The notes: generated from the sequence alone by a model not told the origin. DNA of 64,000 nucleotides from Crocinitomicaceae bacterium (GCA_029238665.1 JAQWFQ010000030.1:62001-126000), one strand, 5' to 3'. Shown: positions 1 to 8,865, counted from the first letter of the stretch. Numbers and translations: made by a program.

Positions 1-96
1 GACCAGATTGCACATTTAGCTCACGTTGGAGGCGCAATTGTAGGAGCTATACTTATAATCACATGGCGTAAAACCGATAGACAAAACTTTTACTAA
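1..96 (+). CDS. Rhomboid-family protease, C-terminal end only (cut by window start)
   Basis: The window opens inside a reading frame that encodes 31 residues before TAA. The visible segment contains the motif AHLAHVGGA, which matches the last catalytic helix of rhomboid intramembrane serine proteases, where the His of AHxGG is the general base. It is followed by a hydrophobic stretch (IVGAILIITW) and a short polar tail. Its TAA overlaps the ATG of the next gene by one base (TAATG), a sign of translational coupling, and that next gene is also a rhomboid. The catalytic Ser helix lies outside the window, so activity cannot be judged. Confidence 0.8.
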   Translation, partial: DQIAHLAHVGGAIVGAILIITWRKTDRQNFY

Positions 97-1007
97 TGGA
101 GCGAAATTTTATAGCTGAATTAAGACATCAATACAAGTATGGCGGTGCCGCAGTTCAACTGATATTCATTAATGTGAGTATATTTCTTGCAATTCGAATA
201 ATTGATGTTTTTTTCAATTTAACAACAGCTAACGAAAATATATTTATTGATAATTATGCGAGTCACGTTGTAGGTTTACACACAAATATCATCGACTTCT
301 CCAAGCATCCATGGGGTTTATTCACAAGTATATTTACACACTACAGCTTAATGCACCTACTATTCAACATGGTGTTTTTATATTTTTCAGGAAAACTATT
401 CTTACAACTTTTTGACAAACGAAGATTAATAACAACCTATATACTTGGCGGCTTAATTGGTGGCTTATTTGAAGTTCTTGCACACAGCTTATTCCCAAAA
501 CTACAACTCTTTGATGACATTGTCCTTGGTGCTTCAGGTGCAATTATGGCAATTTTCGTTGCGATTGCATTTCATAGACCTCAATTAAAAATCAACCTAT
601 TCGGAGTTATACCTGTTCGAATGATTGTTCTAGCAGTGTTATTTATTCTAGTAGACCTATTGGCTCTAGACAAAAAAGATGGCACAGCACATTTTGCTCA
701 TTTAGGAGGAGCCGTACTTGGTGTAATTTCAATTCAAAACATACAGTCCCCCAAGAACATTGTCAATTTATCACAAAAACTGTGGGACACATTTAAGACA
801 TTATTTCAAAAACGCTCAACTAAATTCAAGGTTACAAAAGGCGGTAAAGCAAATGAACGCTACAAGACAGATGAAGAATACAACATTGAAGAAAAATCAC
901 GCCAAATTCAAGTCGATAAAATTTTAGACAAAATATCTAAGTCTGGTTATGAATCTCTAACAAAAAAGGAAAAAAAATTTTTGTTTAATCAGAGTAAGAA
1001 TGGTTAA
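96..1007 (+). CDS. Rhomboid-family intramembrane serine protease
   Basis: A 303-residue polytopic membrane protein with all rhomboid landmarks. HxxxxHxxxN is at residues 82-91, the catalytic serine lies in GASG (Ser147), and the catalytic histidine in AHLGG (His202). Rhomboids cleave transmembrane segments within the inner membrane; the substrate here is unknown. After the last membrane helix comes a charged cytoplasmic tail of about 80 residues (roughly 220-303), rich in Lys and Glu, which is an extension beyond the core fold. It is the second of two adjacent rhomboid genes. The ATG overlaps the preceding stop, and the end overlaps the next gene by 8 bases, so the three are probably one transcript. 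Confidence 0.92.
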   Translation: MERNFIAELRHQYKYGGAAVQLIFINVSIFLAIRIIDVFFNLTTANENIFIDNYASHVVGLHTNIIDFSKHPWGLFTSIFTHYSLMHLLFNMVFLYFSGKLFLQLFDKRRLITTYILGGLIGGLFEVLAHSLFPKLQLFDDIVLGASGAIMAIFVAIAFHRPQLKINLFGVIPVRMIVLAVLFILVDLLALDKKDGTAHFAHLGGAVLGVISIQNIQSPKNIVNLSQKLWDTFKTLFQKRSTKFKVTKGGKANERYKTDEEYNIEEKSRQIQVDKILDKISKSGYESLTKKEKKFLFNQSKNG

Positions 1008-2121
1008 TTTTTTAGGTAAAATAATTCGTCTCCACACCCTGTTCGTCTTATTAACACTAGGAGCCATAACTGCCTTAATACTATCCTACACTACCTCTTA
1101 CATTCACCCAACATCAGTACCATCCCTGCCTTTCTTTGGACTAGCGCACTGGTTAATACTCACCATAAACCTAACCTTATGCGTGTTTTGGGCGTTTAAA
1201 AAATCTAAATGGTTCATCGTTATAATTATCATTATTTCAGCGGGCATAAAGATCCACGTAAGAACATTCTCTTTTGGTGCAAATAGTCAAGCCACAAGCC
1301 AAAATGAACTTCGAATAATGAGTTATAATGTACATTTATTTGACTTATACAACCCCAATACGAACGAGAAGCATAAAACAAAAAACAAAATCATTGAACA
1401 TGTAAAAGATCGAAACCCTGACGTTGTATGTTTTCAAGAGTTTTATCAGCAAGACAGCCCCACCTCATTTGTAACAAAAGACACGATCCTTAAGATAATG
1501 GACTACAAGTATTATCATGAACGTTTTGCACGCAAACGAAGGGCTAGACAAAATGTTGGAGTAGCAATTTTTTCAAGACACCCTATAATCAAAGAAGGAA
1601 ATGTGCCATTTGAAGTACACAAAGGTAATTTCAACTACTGTATATACACTGATATTGTAAAAGAAACTGACACTTTTAGAGTCTACAACATACACCTACA
1701 GTCTATCCGACTTCAAAAAGAAGATTATGAAATATTTGAAACTGACTCCAACAGTAGAACCCCTTCTAACGTCACTAATTTAATCACCAAAATAAAAAAA
1801 GCATACCCAATACGTGCCAAACAAGCAGCGCGTGTTAAAAAACATATAGCGGCATCCCCTTACAAGGTAATTGTTTGTGGTGACTTCAACGATACACCTG
1901 TGTCATACTGTTACAATACCTTTAACAGCATATTAACCGATGCGTTTAGAAATACATCATTTGGAATTGGAGCAACTTACGCAGGCAGCTTACCTGCAAT
2001 GAGAATTGACTATATATTCCACTCCAACCAGCTTGGCTCACGTGATTTCAATATCCAAAAGGAAAAACTAAGCGATCATTATGCGATTGATTGCAGCGTG
2101 TTTGTTAAACATTCTGAATAA
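1000..2121 (+). CDS. Membrane-anchored endonuclease/exonuclease/phosphatase (EEP) family protein
   Basis: 373 residues. The N-terminal 90 residues hold about three hydrophobic segments, so the catalytic part is membrane tethered. The EEP (DNase I-like) fold starts near residue 103. Visible motifs are MSYNVHLFD (metal-binding Asn), DVVCFQEF (catalytic Glu), GDFNDTP (Asp/Asn pair) and the terminal SDHYAID (catalytic Asp-His). EEP enzymes hydrolyse phosphodiester or phosphomonoester bonds in nucleic acids, sphingolipids or inositol phosphates, and the substrate cannot be deduced here. The gene overlaps the rhomboid gene by 8 bases and belongs to the same run. Flavobacteria commonly carry such EEP proteins next to rhomboids, so this is likely conserved synteny. 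Confidence 0.88.
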   Translation: MVNFLGKIIRLHTLFVLLTLGAITALILSYTTSYIHPTSVPSLPFFGLAHWLILTINLTLCVFWAFKKSKWFIVIIIIISAGIKIHVRTFSFGANSQATSQNELRIMSYNVHLFDLYNPNTNEKHKTKNKIIEHVKDRNPDVVCFQEFYQQDSPTSFVTKDTILKIMDYKYYHERFARKRRARQNVGVAIFSRHPIIKEGNVPFEVHKGNFNYCIYTDIVKETDTFRVYNIHLQSIRLQKEDYEIFETDSNSRTPSNVTNLITKIKKAYPIRAKQAARVKKHIAASPYKVIVCGDFNDTPVSYCYNTFNSILTDAFRNTSFGIGATYAGSLPAMRIDYIFHSNQLGSRDFNIQKEKLSDHYAIDCSVFVKHSE

Positions 2122-2135
2122 AACTACCTTAGCTT

Positions 2136-2753
2136 ATGCTTATAGAGATAAATGAAGACAATATTGATGAACGACTTATTGAACAAGCTGTTAGGGTATT
2201 GAAAAAAGGTGGGATAATCATATTTCCAACAGACACCGTTTACGCTATGGGCTGTGACTTGTACAATAAAAAAGCACTAGCTAACTTAGCTACGTTAAAA
2301 GGACTTAAATTAAAAAAAGCTAACTTCTCCATCATTTGCTCAGATTTAAGAAACCTTTCTGACTACGTAAAACCCATTGACCGCTCAACGTATAAATTAC
2401 TAAATCGATCCCTACCTGGCCCATTTACATTTATACTCACCGCAACGAACGAAATCCCACGATTATTTGACACCAAGAAAAAAGAGGTTGGAATTCGTAT
2501 ACCCGACAACAAAACTGTAAAGCGAATCGTTGAAGTATTAGGGAACCCTATGGCAACGACTTCACTCAACAACAATGAAGATGAAATACTGGAATATTTC
2601 ATTGATCCATATACTATTTACGAGAAACTTGACAGCAAAATTGAATTGATTATTGATGGCGGAACAGGAAAACTCGAAGCCTCAACAATCGTAAATTGCA
2701 TCGATGGAAACGTGGAAATAATTAGACAAGGAATAGGAGAAGTAGAATTATGA
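2136..2753 (+). CDS. YciO-type Sua5/YrdC-family protein (L-threonylcarbamoyladenylate synthase fold)
   Basis: 205 residues of the YrdC/Sua5 fold, whose founding members TsaC/Sua5 make threonylcarbamoyl-AMP for tRNA t6A37. Motifs seen are GGIIIFPTDTVYAMGCDL near the N-terminus, PGPFTFILTAT, VGIRIPDN and MATTSL. Length, the ANFSIICSDL segment and the C-terminal IRQGIGEVE resemble E. coli YciO more than TsaC, which carries a KRxxxKP-type motif at that place. YciO has weaker and debated t6A activity, so the exact role is uncertain. The stop overlaps the next start as ATGA, indicating coupling to the glutamine amidotransferase gene. Confidence 0.85.
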   Translation: MLIEINEDNIDERLIEQAVRVLKKGGIIIFPTDTVYAMGCDLYNKKALANLATLKGLKLKKANFSIICSDLRNLSDYVKPIDRSTYKLLNRSLPGPFTFILTATNEIPRLFDTKKKEVGIRIPDNKTVKRIVEVLGNPMATTSLNNNEDEILEYFIDPYTIYEKLDSKIELIIDGGTGKLEASTIVNCIDGNVEIIRQGIGEVEL

Positions 2754-3322
2754 TTTTAGTAATTGATTGCGGCAGTGACAAGTCAAAACAGATTGAGCTC
2801 ATCATTGATGAATTTATTGACGTTAAGCTTTGTCAACTAGCAGAATTTAAACGCGATGACTTAATTGGCGTGAAAGGAGTAATTATTTCTGGCGCACCTA
2901 TTCTAATTACAGAGGTTGATCCAACACCATATATTCAAAAATTTACATGGATAAAAACAACCACAACCCCTGTGTTAGGCATCTGTTTTGGCCATCAAAT
3001 CATCGGGTTACTTCATGGTGCTTTTGCTCAAAAAATGGCACCTGCTAGAGACTGGGAAGAAATAGGTTCATTTGAAGAAAGTCCCTTACTGTACCGGATT
3101 CCTACTGACTTTGAAATGATGCAAGACCATTGCGAAACAATTTCAATTCCTCCAGGTTTTGAACTCGTAGCCTCGTCAGACAGCTGTGTAAATGAAGTCA
3201 TGCAAAACAGTACTCACACCCTATTCGGAGTACAATTCCACCCTGAAGTATCAGGGAACTTTGGACGCATTTTACTCGAAAACTTCGTGAAGATTTGTCT
3301 CCCGACTCAACATTATCATTAA
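2750..3322 (+). CDS. Class I glutamine amidotransferase (GuaA-N-like)
   Basis: 190 residues forming a stand-alone triad amidotransferase domain. The nucleophile elbow is GICFGHQ (Cys79) and the His-Glu pair is in QFHPEVSGN (His164, Glu166). The closest pattern is the glutaminase domain of GMP synthetase, but the ATP-pyrophosphatase and dimerisation domains are missing, as in archaeal-type split GuaA or in free-standing GATase1 proteins that hydrolyse other gamma-glutamyl amides. Such a protein would release ammonia from glutamine for a partner synthetase, or act as a peptidase-like hydrolase. No synthetase partner lies next to it. The start is fixed by the ATGA overlap with the upstream gene. 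Confidence 0.85.
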   Translation: MILVIDCGSDKSKQIELIIDEFIDVKLCQLAEFKRDDLIGVKGVIISGAPILITEVDPTPYIQKFTWIKTTTTPVLGICFGHQIIGLLHGAFAQKMAPARDWEEIGSFEESPLLYRIPTDFEMMQDHCETISIPPGFELVASSDSCVNEVMQNSTHTLFGVQFHPEVSGNFGRILLENFVKICLPTQHYH

Positions 3323-3386
3323 TAGACTGTTAATACTTCATTGCTTACCTAGCCAAAACACAACCTAATAATATAGATATTTGTAT

Positions 3387-4625
3387 ATGTTATTAAATCG
3401 AATTTGGATTGGAATGTTTCTCATTTCAATGGTTGTCGCACTAAGCAAACTCATCTTTTGGCAGGATGTAGACATCTTCAAGAATCTTGTAGACTCACTA
3501 TTTTCAGCTGCCGACACTGGATTTACACTTTCACTATCTTTAACAGGTGTACTTTGTTTTTGGATGGGAATCATGAAGATTGGGGAAAACGGAGGCGCCA
3601 TAAAACACCTAACAAGGTTTGTTTCTCCTTTATTTTCCAGGATATTTCCAGAGGTACCTAAGGATCATCCTGCAAACGGCGCCATGATGATGAACTTTAG
3701 TGCAAACATGCTAGGTTTAGACAATTCTGCGACACCTCTAGGGCTAAAGGCAATGAAAGAACTGCAGTCTTTAAACCCAGAAAAAGACCGTGCTTCAAAT
3801 GCGCAAATCATGTTCTTGGTATTAAACACCTCGGGACTCACAATAATTCCGGTATCTATATTTGCACTTCGAGCTGGAGCTGAATCAAGCTCCCCTACAG
3901 CCGTATTCCTACCTATCCTTATCACAACATTTATCTCATCCCTCTTTGGCTTAATCTTTGTGTCAATTCGTCAAAAAATAAACCTACTACAACCAACAAT
4001 TTTAGCGTACCTAGGAAGTATATCTGTATTGATTGGTGTGTTGTTATACTATGTGGTTAATAATCCTCAAAATACAGATGTAATCTCCAACATCGCTGGT
4101 AATTTTATTATTTTCTCAGTCATTATTGCATTTATGCTACTTGCTTGGCGGAATAAGGTTAATGTCTATGAATCATTTATTGATGGTGCAAAAGAAGGTT
4201 TTGGTGTCGCTATATCAATTATCCCCTATCTTGTAGCTATGCTCGCTGCTATTGCTGTATTTAGAGCGTCTGGATCGCTTAATGTTATTACAGATGGAAT
4301 TAAAGAGCTTGCAATGCTACTTGGTGTCACAATGCTCGAATGGGTTGATGCCTTACCGGTTGCCTTTATGAAACCTTTAAGTGGCGGTGGTGCTCGAGGC
4401 GCCTATGTCGAAGTCATGAACAACTTTGGCATTGATTCAATTCAAGAAAAAATCGCTGCTACTATGCAAGGCTCTACAGAAACAACATTCTATGTACTTG
4501 CGGTATACTTTGGCTCTGTCAATATTAAAAACACACGCTACGCAGCTGGAGCAGGCCTACTATGTGATCTTGTCGGAATTGTTGCGGCAATAATAATTTC
4601 ATACCTATTCTATACAAATGGCTAG
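3387..4625 (+). CDS. Fused SpmA-SpmB (nucleoside-recognition/Gate domain) membrane protein
   Basis: 412 residues with many hydrophobic segments. The N-terminal half matches SpmA (NFSANMLGLDNSATPLGLKAMKE style motif near residues 110-130). The C-terminal half matches SpmB (MKPLSGGGARGAYVEVM and GSTETTFYVLAVYFGSVNIK). In Bacillus, SpmA and SpmB are separate proteins needed for spore-core dehydration; fused versions occur in non-sporulating Bacteroidota, where they are annotated as nucleoside-recognition or concentrative-transporter-like proteins. The substrate is unknown. I chose ATG at 3387 over an in-frame TTG six bases upstream. The end overlaps the next gene by 8 bases. Confidence 0.88.
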   Translation: MLLNRIWIGMFLISMVVALSKLIFWQDVDIFKNLVDSLFSAADTGFTLSLSLTGVLCFWMGIMKIGENGGAIKHLTRFVSPLFSRIFPEVPKDHPANGAMMMNFSANMLGLDNSATPLGLKAMKELQSLNPEKDRASNAQIMFLVLNTSGLTIIPVSIFALRAGAESSSPTAVFLPILITTFISSLFGLIFVSIRQKINLLQPTILAYLGSISVLIGVLLYYVVNNPQNTDVISNIAGNFIIFSVIIAFMLLAWRNKVNVYESFIDGAKEGFGVAISIIPYLVAMLAAIAVFRASGSLNVITDGIKELAMLLGVTMLEWVDALPVAFMKPLSGGGARGAYVEVMNNFGIDSIQEKIAATMQGSTETTFYVLAVYFGSVNIKNTRYAAGAGLLCDLVGIVAAIIISYLFYTNG

Positions 4626-5097
4626 TTGGTTCAAAAAAAAACGAAAGCACGAAGTAGGGAAATTAGAAAACCATGCTGTCAAACAACTCAATTACCCTGC
4701 TAAGATTATTATCGCGTGGAGTAAAGCAATTGAAGGGAACGATACTTTTTTACTTTGGCTAAAGGACAACGGCTACCCTGAATTGGTTATGGCAACCTAT
4801 GCTATATACCTAAAAGATGATGCGCGAACTTGGCTTCAGAAAAATGGTTATCCTCACTTATTAGCAATGATTAATGGCGCTGAAGGAAATAAGAGTGCTC
4901 AACAATGGTTAAAGGTTCATAATTTTGACATCTTATACCACATAGCACTTGCCGTAGAAGACGAACAAGAAAGTTTTTTCTGGTTAGGAAAAAATACACC
5001 TATCGATATTTTCATGCTTGCCAAAGCAATAAAAAAAATCAAAGATAAAATCGAAGAAAATCATAATGACATTCATTCTTTTAGACAAGACATTTAG
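4618..5097 (+). CDS. Unknown protein built of 25-residue tandem repeats
   Basis: 159 residues, not recognised as a named family. After a basic N-terminus (KKKRK) the protein consists of a repeat with an exact period of 25 residues: conserved Trp at positions 47, 72, 97 and 122, each followed by Leu, with the pattern WLxxNGYPxLxxAxxAIxxxxxAxx best preserved in the first two units. A degenerate earlier unit contains NYP at 25-27. The pattern fits a short helix-turn-helix solenoid that could bind a protein partner. No signal peptide or membrane segment is seen, so it is probably cytoplasmic. It overlaps the SpmA-SpmB gene by 8 bases and may work with it. Confidence 0.75.
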   Translation: MASWFKKKRKHEVGKLENHAVKQLNYPAKIIIAWSKAIEGNDTFLLWLKDNGYPELVMATYAIYLKDDARTWLQKNGYPHLLAMINGAEGNKSAQQWLKVHNFDILYHIALAVEDEQESFFWLGKNTPIDIFMLAKAIKKIKDKIEENHNDIHSFRQDI

Positions 5098-5193
5098 TTT
5101 AGACACGTTTTTCTTTTGATTGTTTCTATTTTTACAAACAACTCATCTACCCCACTAACAAAACAGAATTAATACAATCCTAAAAAATACACC

Positions 5194-6357
5194 ATGCCTG
5201 TTTCAATAAAATCTATAACTAAGCTCTCCATCAAATCAATTGGCCTATTCATTTTGGTTTTCATTTTTGCGCTTTCTGCTTTCTATATAAATACAACCAT
5301 CTACAACTTTCCTAAAGAAGAGCCGTTTAAAGGGGGATTCATTCATAATCCATATGAAAATTTACCTGACTCATCATACAGAGCTAATTTTCATGCTCAC
5401 TCTGTCGCTTGGAAAAAAATAACAAATGGACATAACTCAGAAGAAGATTTATATAATGAATATACCAAACGCGGATACGACATTGTTGGAATTTCTAATT
5501 ACCACAAAATAAGTGATTACGTTAAAGATTTCTCTGACCTATACATACCTGAGTATGAACACGGATACAATGTTCTTAAGTCTCACTACCTATCTATTAA
5601 CCCAGACGGTGTTTCTTATTTTGACTATCCACTTTTTCAACTAAGCTCTCACAAACAAAAAGTAATTGAAAAACTGAAAGAGAAAAATGCGATTGTCGCT
5701 ATGGCACACCCTAAATTTGGAGGCGGAAGAACATTTAGCGACATGAAAAAATTAGTTCACTACGATTTTACTGAAGTATTAAATCACTATCGAATTTCAG
5801 ATGAATACTGGGATCAAGCACTCTCTGCAGGTCGATTAACCTATGTAATGGGAAATGATGACACACATGATATTCGTAAAGAGGCAACGTTTAGAATTTG
5901 GAACATTATCCATTCAAATACCCGCAACACAGACTCCATCTTAAACCACATGAAAGCAGGACAAAACTATGCCGTTAGCTCGCAAAATGAAATCTGTGAC
6001 AACACGTTGGCTAGCTGTCTTTTGAATAACACAAACACCTTTGAGGTAACACTTACTGAGTCTGCAGACAAAATAGAATTTATAGGGCAGAATGGTGTCG
6101 TAAAAAAAGTTCTTGAAAACACGAGTAAAGGGAGTTATACATTCACAAAAGACGATACTTACATCCGGGTAGTAGCAAGAAACGTAAACAGTGATTTATA
6201 CATGAATCCGCTATTGAAATTCGACGGAAAAACGGTACCCTTAAACGCGATGTTTTTACCTGAACCTACGTTTTTCTTGACATGGTTATTCAGGCTTGTA
6301 GTTATTGGGTTCATGTTGTTTTTATTATTCTTGATTCGAAAAATAATAAAACGATAA
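5194..6357 (+). CDS. Membrane-anchored PHP-fold metal-dependent phosphohydrolase-like protein
   Basis: 387 residues with one N-terminal membrane helix (about residues 15-35) and one C-terminal helix (about 360-380), with a large loop between them that probably faces the periplasm. The loop begins with FHAHS (His67, His69), the first metal-binding HxH of the polymerase-and-histidinol-phosphatase (PHP) fold. It is followed by GISNYH, MAHPKFGG and NDDTHD, which match the order of the later PHP metal motifs. The family hydrolyses phosphoesters with two or three metal ions; the substrate is unknown. It is separated from the upstream gene by about 100 bases and is convergent with the Smr gene, so it ends its transcription unit. 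Confidence 0.75.
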   Translation: MPVSIKSITKLSIKSIGLFILVFIFALSAFYINTTIYNFPKEEPFKGGFIHNPYENLPDSSYRANFHAHSVAWKKITNGHNSEEDLYNEYTKRGYDIVGISNYHKISDYVKDFSDLYIPEYEHGYNVLKSHYLSINPDGVSYFDYPLFQLSSHKQKVIEKLKEKNAIVAMAHPKFGGGRTFSDMKKLVHYDFTEVLNHYRISDEYWDQALSAGRLTYVMGNDDTHDIRKEATFRIWNIIHSNTRNTDSILNHMKAGQNYAVSSQNEICDNTLASCLLNNTNTFEVTLTESADKIEFIGQNGVVKKVLENTSKGSYTFTKDDTYIRVVARNVNSDLYMNPLLKFDGKTVPLNAMFLPEPTFFLTWLFRLVVIGFMLFLLFLIRKIIKR

Positions 6358-6362
6358 CGTTT

Positions 6363-6911
6363 TTAGTTATAAGGGATTTCAATTGCTGTAGCACCTTTCC
6401 CATAAGCCCTGAAATCAGCATCATAAAAGTCAAGCCCTTCAAACTCACTTAGAAAAAAGCGCACCTCGTCTTTAAGCACACCTTCACCAACACCATGTAT
6501 AACAATAACTTTTCGAATAGATTTTGCTCGTGCTTTATTAAAGAAAATCTTAAATGCACTCATTTGTTTAGCTAAAATTTGAGCATTAGACAAACCTCGA
6601 TTTGAGTCTGTTATCTCTTCAATATGCAAATCAATCTCCCACACATCAACCGGCCTCCTTCGACCAGTTAGCGATTCTTTTAGAACAGTATGATTAACTT
6701 TAGTAAATGTAGCCTCTTCATGTAATAATGCGATATGATCATCATCTATCTTATAATCTTCACCATGAACTTTACCTAAATCATTTGATCGGTATTTCCG
6801 TTCAAAACCACTCTCATCTTCAACAAGATAAATGAGTCCTTTAACAGAGCGGATAACTCCTCCTCCTACTTCATTTAAAAAAACAACCTTTTCCCCTACA
6901 CTAAATTGCAT
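6363..6911 (-). CDS. DUF2027/Smr-domain protein
   Basis: 182 residues. The N-terminal part (about 1-75) is a small beta-rich region (VGEKVVFLNEVGGGVIR) seen in Bacteroidota DUF2027 proteins. The C-terminal part (about 95-182) is a Smr domain with the motifs VWEIDLHIEE and VIVIHGVGEGVLK. Smr domains, as in MutS2, nick or bind nucleic acid, some acting on mRNA at collided ribosomes; whether this stand-alone protein has nuclease activity is not known. It lies downstream of the M50 protease gene with an 11-base overlap, so the two are co-transcribed and probably translationally coupled. Confidence 0.85.
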   Translation of the reverse strand: MQFSVGEKVVFLNEVGGGVIRSVKGLIYLVEDESGFERKYRSNDLGKVHGEDYKIDDDHIALLHEEATFTKVNHTVLKESLTGRRRPVDVWEIDLHIEEITDSNRGLSNAQILAKQMSAFKIFFNKARAKSIRKVIVIHGVGEGVLKDEVRFFLSEFEGLDFYDADFRAYGKGATAIEIPYN

Positions 6912-7857
6912 CGAAATACCATTGAAGATCTTGACTGCTTGGATCTAAGTAAAAAAACAAAAATATTGGAGCCGCAAACGAAGCAATCCAAAAAAGTAGA
7001 ATCATTAACTTGAAAATAATCGATGCATCATGCTGAATAGGAACCTCTAACACATTATTAACTTGACTCGCTATTACACTACTGCTTTCAGGTTCTGAAG
7101 CCTGTTCAATATATTTCCGAAGAGATGATGTACGCTCCATTAAACTCGTTTTAATTGCAATAAAATCAAGATAACTCAACGATGCGTAACTTCTCACATA
7201 CTCAACACCAAGTGATTTTAATTCTTGGTGAACCTGATAACGTCTTTGCATAGCACGAACACGAACCCCCATAAGAAATCCAAAAACAATAACAACAGTG
7301 CTATCCATCATCCACCCCAAACCAATCATAAGAATTGATGAAATAAAAGCAAAAATCAGCAGAAAAAACGCATGACTTTTCCTTAAAAATAATTTGAACA
7401 ACTGCCCTCCATCTAAAGGGTCTAAAGGAAGAAGGTTGATGATATTTAACATTAAAAACAATCCACTTAGCTCCATCATCCAAACTGAGTGAAGCTTAAC
7501 TCCATAATACATAAGGACTGTCCCGACAAGTACACCCGGAAAAGGACCTGCAGCAGTAACGATAAAACTTTGTTTTTGTGAATAAACTTTTTTTGACCCT
7601 TGAACAAATGCACCCATCAAAGGAATAAAAAGCATTCTTACGCGCTCGTATTTAAACAGCTTCATCGTTAAAAAATGACCCAGCTCATGAACAAGTAATA
7701 CAACAAGAATAAATAAGATAAAACTTAACTCATCCCCAAAAGCCAACGTAAAAGCAAGTACAAATAACGCCATAGAAAAAAACGTCAACGACAATCCTGA
7801 TTTAGAATCATTTTCAACCAATTCGGGTTTCTCTTGAGAAAAATTATACTCTTCCAT
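6901..7857 (-). CDS. Site-2 protease family (M50) membrane metalloprotease
   Basis: 318 residues, polytopic. The zinc-binding motif HELGH lies at residues 57-61 in the second membrane segment, and the third ligand lies in NLLPLDPLDGG (Asp149). Both are diagnostic for the M50/site-2 protease family. No PDZ domain is visible, which places it with the compact Bacteroidota and SpoIVFB-like members rather than RseP. A cytoplasmic region of about 80 residues follows the core, then two C-terminal helices. Substrates are unknown; the family cleaves membrane-embedded regulators. Downstream it overlaps the Smr gene, and upstream hemB ends only 10 bases away on the same strand. Confidence 0.87.
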   Translation of the reverse strand: MEEYNFSQEKPELVENDSKSGLSLTFFSMALFVLAFTLAFGDELSFILFILVVLLVHELGHFLTMKLFKYERVRMLFIPLMGAFVQGSKKVYSQKQSFIVTAAGPFPGVLVGTVLMYYGVKLHSVWMMELSGLFLMLNIINLLPLDPLDGGQLFKLFLRKSHAFFLLIFAFISSILMIGLGWMMDSTVVIVFGFLMGVRVRAMQRRYQVHQELKSLGVEYVRSYASLSYLDFIAIKTSLMERTSSLRKYIEQASEPESSSVIASQVNNVLEVPIQHDASIIFKLMILLFWIASFAAPIFLFFYLDPSSQDLQWYFDAI

Positions 7858-7867
7858 TTACTTTTAA

Positions 7868-8839
7868 TTACCCCTTTACCAAAGAAGCAAAATCTTTCGC
7901 AAAGTAGGTTAAAATGCCATCAGCACCAGCCCTTCTTATACTTAAAAGCATTTCAGACATTGCCGAGTTATAATCCAACCATCCTTTTTGACTCGCAGCA
8001 CAAACCATTGCATACTCGCCACTTACATTATATGCTGTAATTGGTATGTCAAAATTTTCCTTTAGCAGGTGTATTACATCCAAATAAGACGTTGCAGGTT
8101 TAACCATCAACATATCTGCACCTTCTTCAAAATCTAATTGTGCCTCAAGCAAAGCTTCACGCTTATTAGCAGGGTTCATTTGATACGACTTCTTATCACC
8201 ACTTTTTGGTGCAGAATCTAAAGCATCTCTAAATGGTCCATAAAAAGCACTCGCATATTTAACTGAATAAGACATAATACTTACATCTTTGTAATCATTC
8301 GTGTCCAAAACACCTCGTAGGTAACCAACCCTACCATCCATCATATCACTTGGGCCTAATACATCAATACCAGCCTGTGCTTGAGCCAATGACATTTGTC
8401 CCAATATAGGAAGTGTTTCATCGTTAAGAATAAGTCCATCACGAACAAGACCATCATGTCCATCTGAAGAATAGGGATCCATTGCAACATCACTCATTAA
8501 AGAAATACCAGGAAAAGTTTCTTTAATTTTCCGGATGGCATCTAGGTAAAAGTTGTCACTTGCATAACTATATGATGCAACAGTATCCTTTAACGACTCT
8601 TTAACAGCAGGAAAAAGAACAAATGAGTTAATACCGAGCTTTACACACCTTTCAATTTCTGGAATTAATGTATCAATAGACCAACGGAAATTATTCGGTA
8701 AAGAATTTATTTCTGTCTTTATAGCGACACCATCCTCTACAAACAAAGGGTAGATTAAATTCTCAGTTCCTAGTTTTGTCTCCTCAACCATAGCTCTTAT
8801 CGCGCTACTCTTTCTATTTCTTCTTGGTCTTATATTCAT
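7868..8839 (-). CDS. hemB: Delta-aminolevulinic acid dehydratase (porphobilinogen synthase)
   Basis: 323 residues. The enzyme condenses two 5-aminolevulinate molecules to porphobilinogen in haem synthesis, in the cytoplasm. Both Schiff-base lysines are present: Lys194 in SVKYASAFYGPF and Lys247 in MVKPA. The metal site reads DVAMDPYSSDGHDG: the three cysteines of zinc enzymes are replaced by Ala119, Asp121 and Asp129, so this is the cysteine-free, magnesium-type site. The start at 8839 (MNIRPRRNRK) is preferred over an in-frame ATG at 8890 because the former matches the family N-terminus and because a TATTTTTG promoter box lies between the two at 8858-8865. Confidence 0.95.
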   Translation of the reverse strand: MNIRPRRNRKSSAIRAMVEETKLGTENLIYPLFVEDGVAIKTEINSLPNNFRWSIDTLIPEIERCVKLGINSFVLFPAVKESLKDTVASYSYASDNFYLDAIRKIKETFPGISLMSDVAMDPYSSDGHDGLVRDGLILNDETLPILGQMSLAQAQAGIDVLGPSDMMDGRVGYLRGVLDTNDYKDVSIMSYSVKYASAFYGPFRDALDSAPKSGDKKSYQMNPANKREALLEAQLDFEEGADMLMVKPATSYLDVIHLLKENFDIPITAYNVSGEYAMVCAASQKGWLDYNSAMSEMLLSIRRAGADGILTYFAKDFASLVKG

Positions 8840-8857
8840 CTTTATCAAGTGTATTAA

Positions 8858-8865
8858 CAAAAATA
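8858..8865 (-). promoter_or_regulatory. Probable -7 promoter element of hemB
   Basis: On the minus strand the sequence reads TATTTTTG, a full match to the Bacteroidota -7 consensus TAnnTTTG. It sits about 19-26 bases upstream of the chosen hemB start. No clear TTTG -33 box lies at the expected distance, so the promoter may be weak. Confidence 0.5.
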
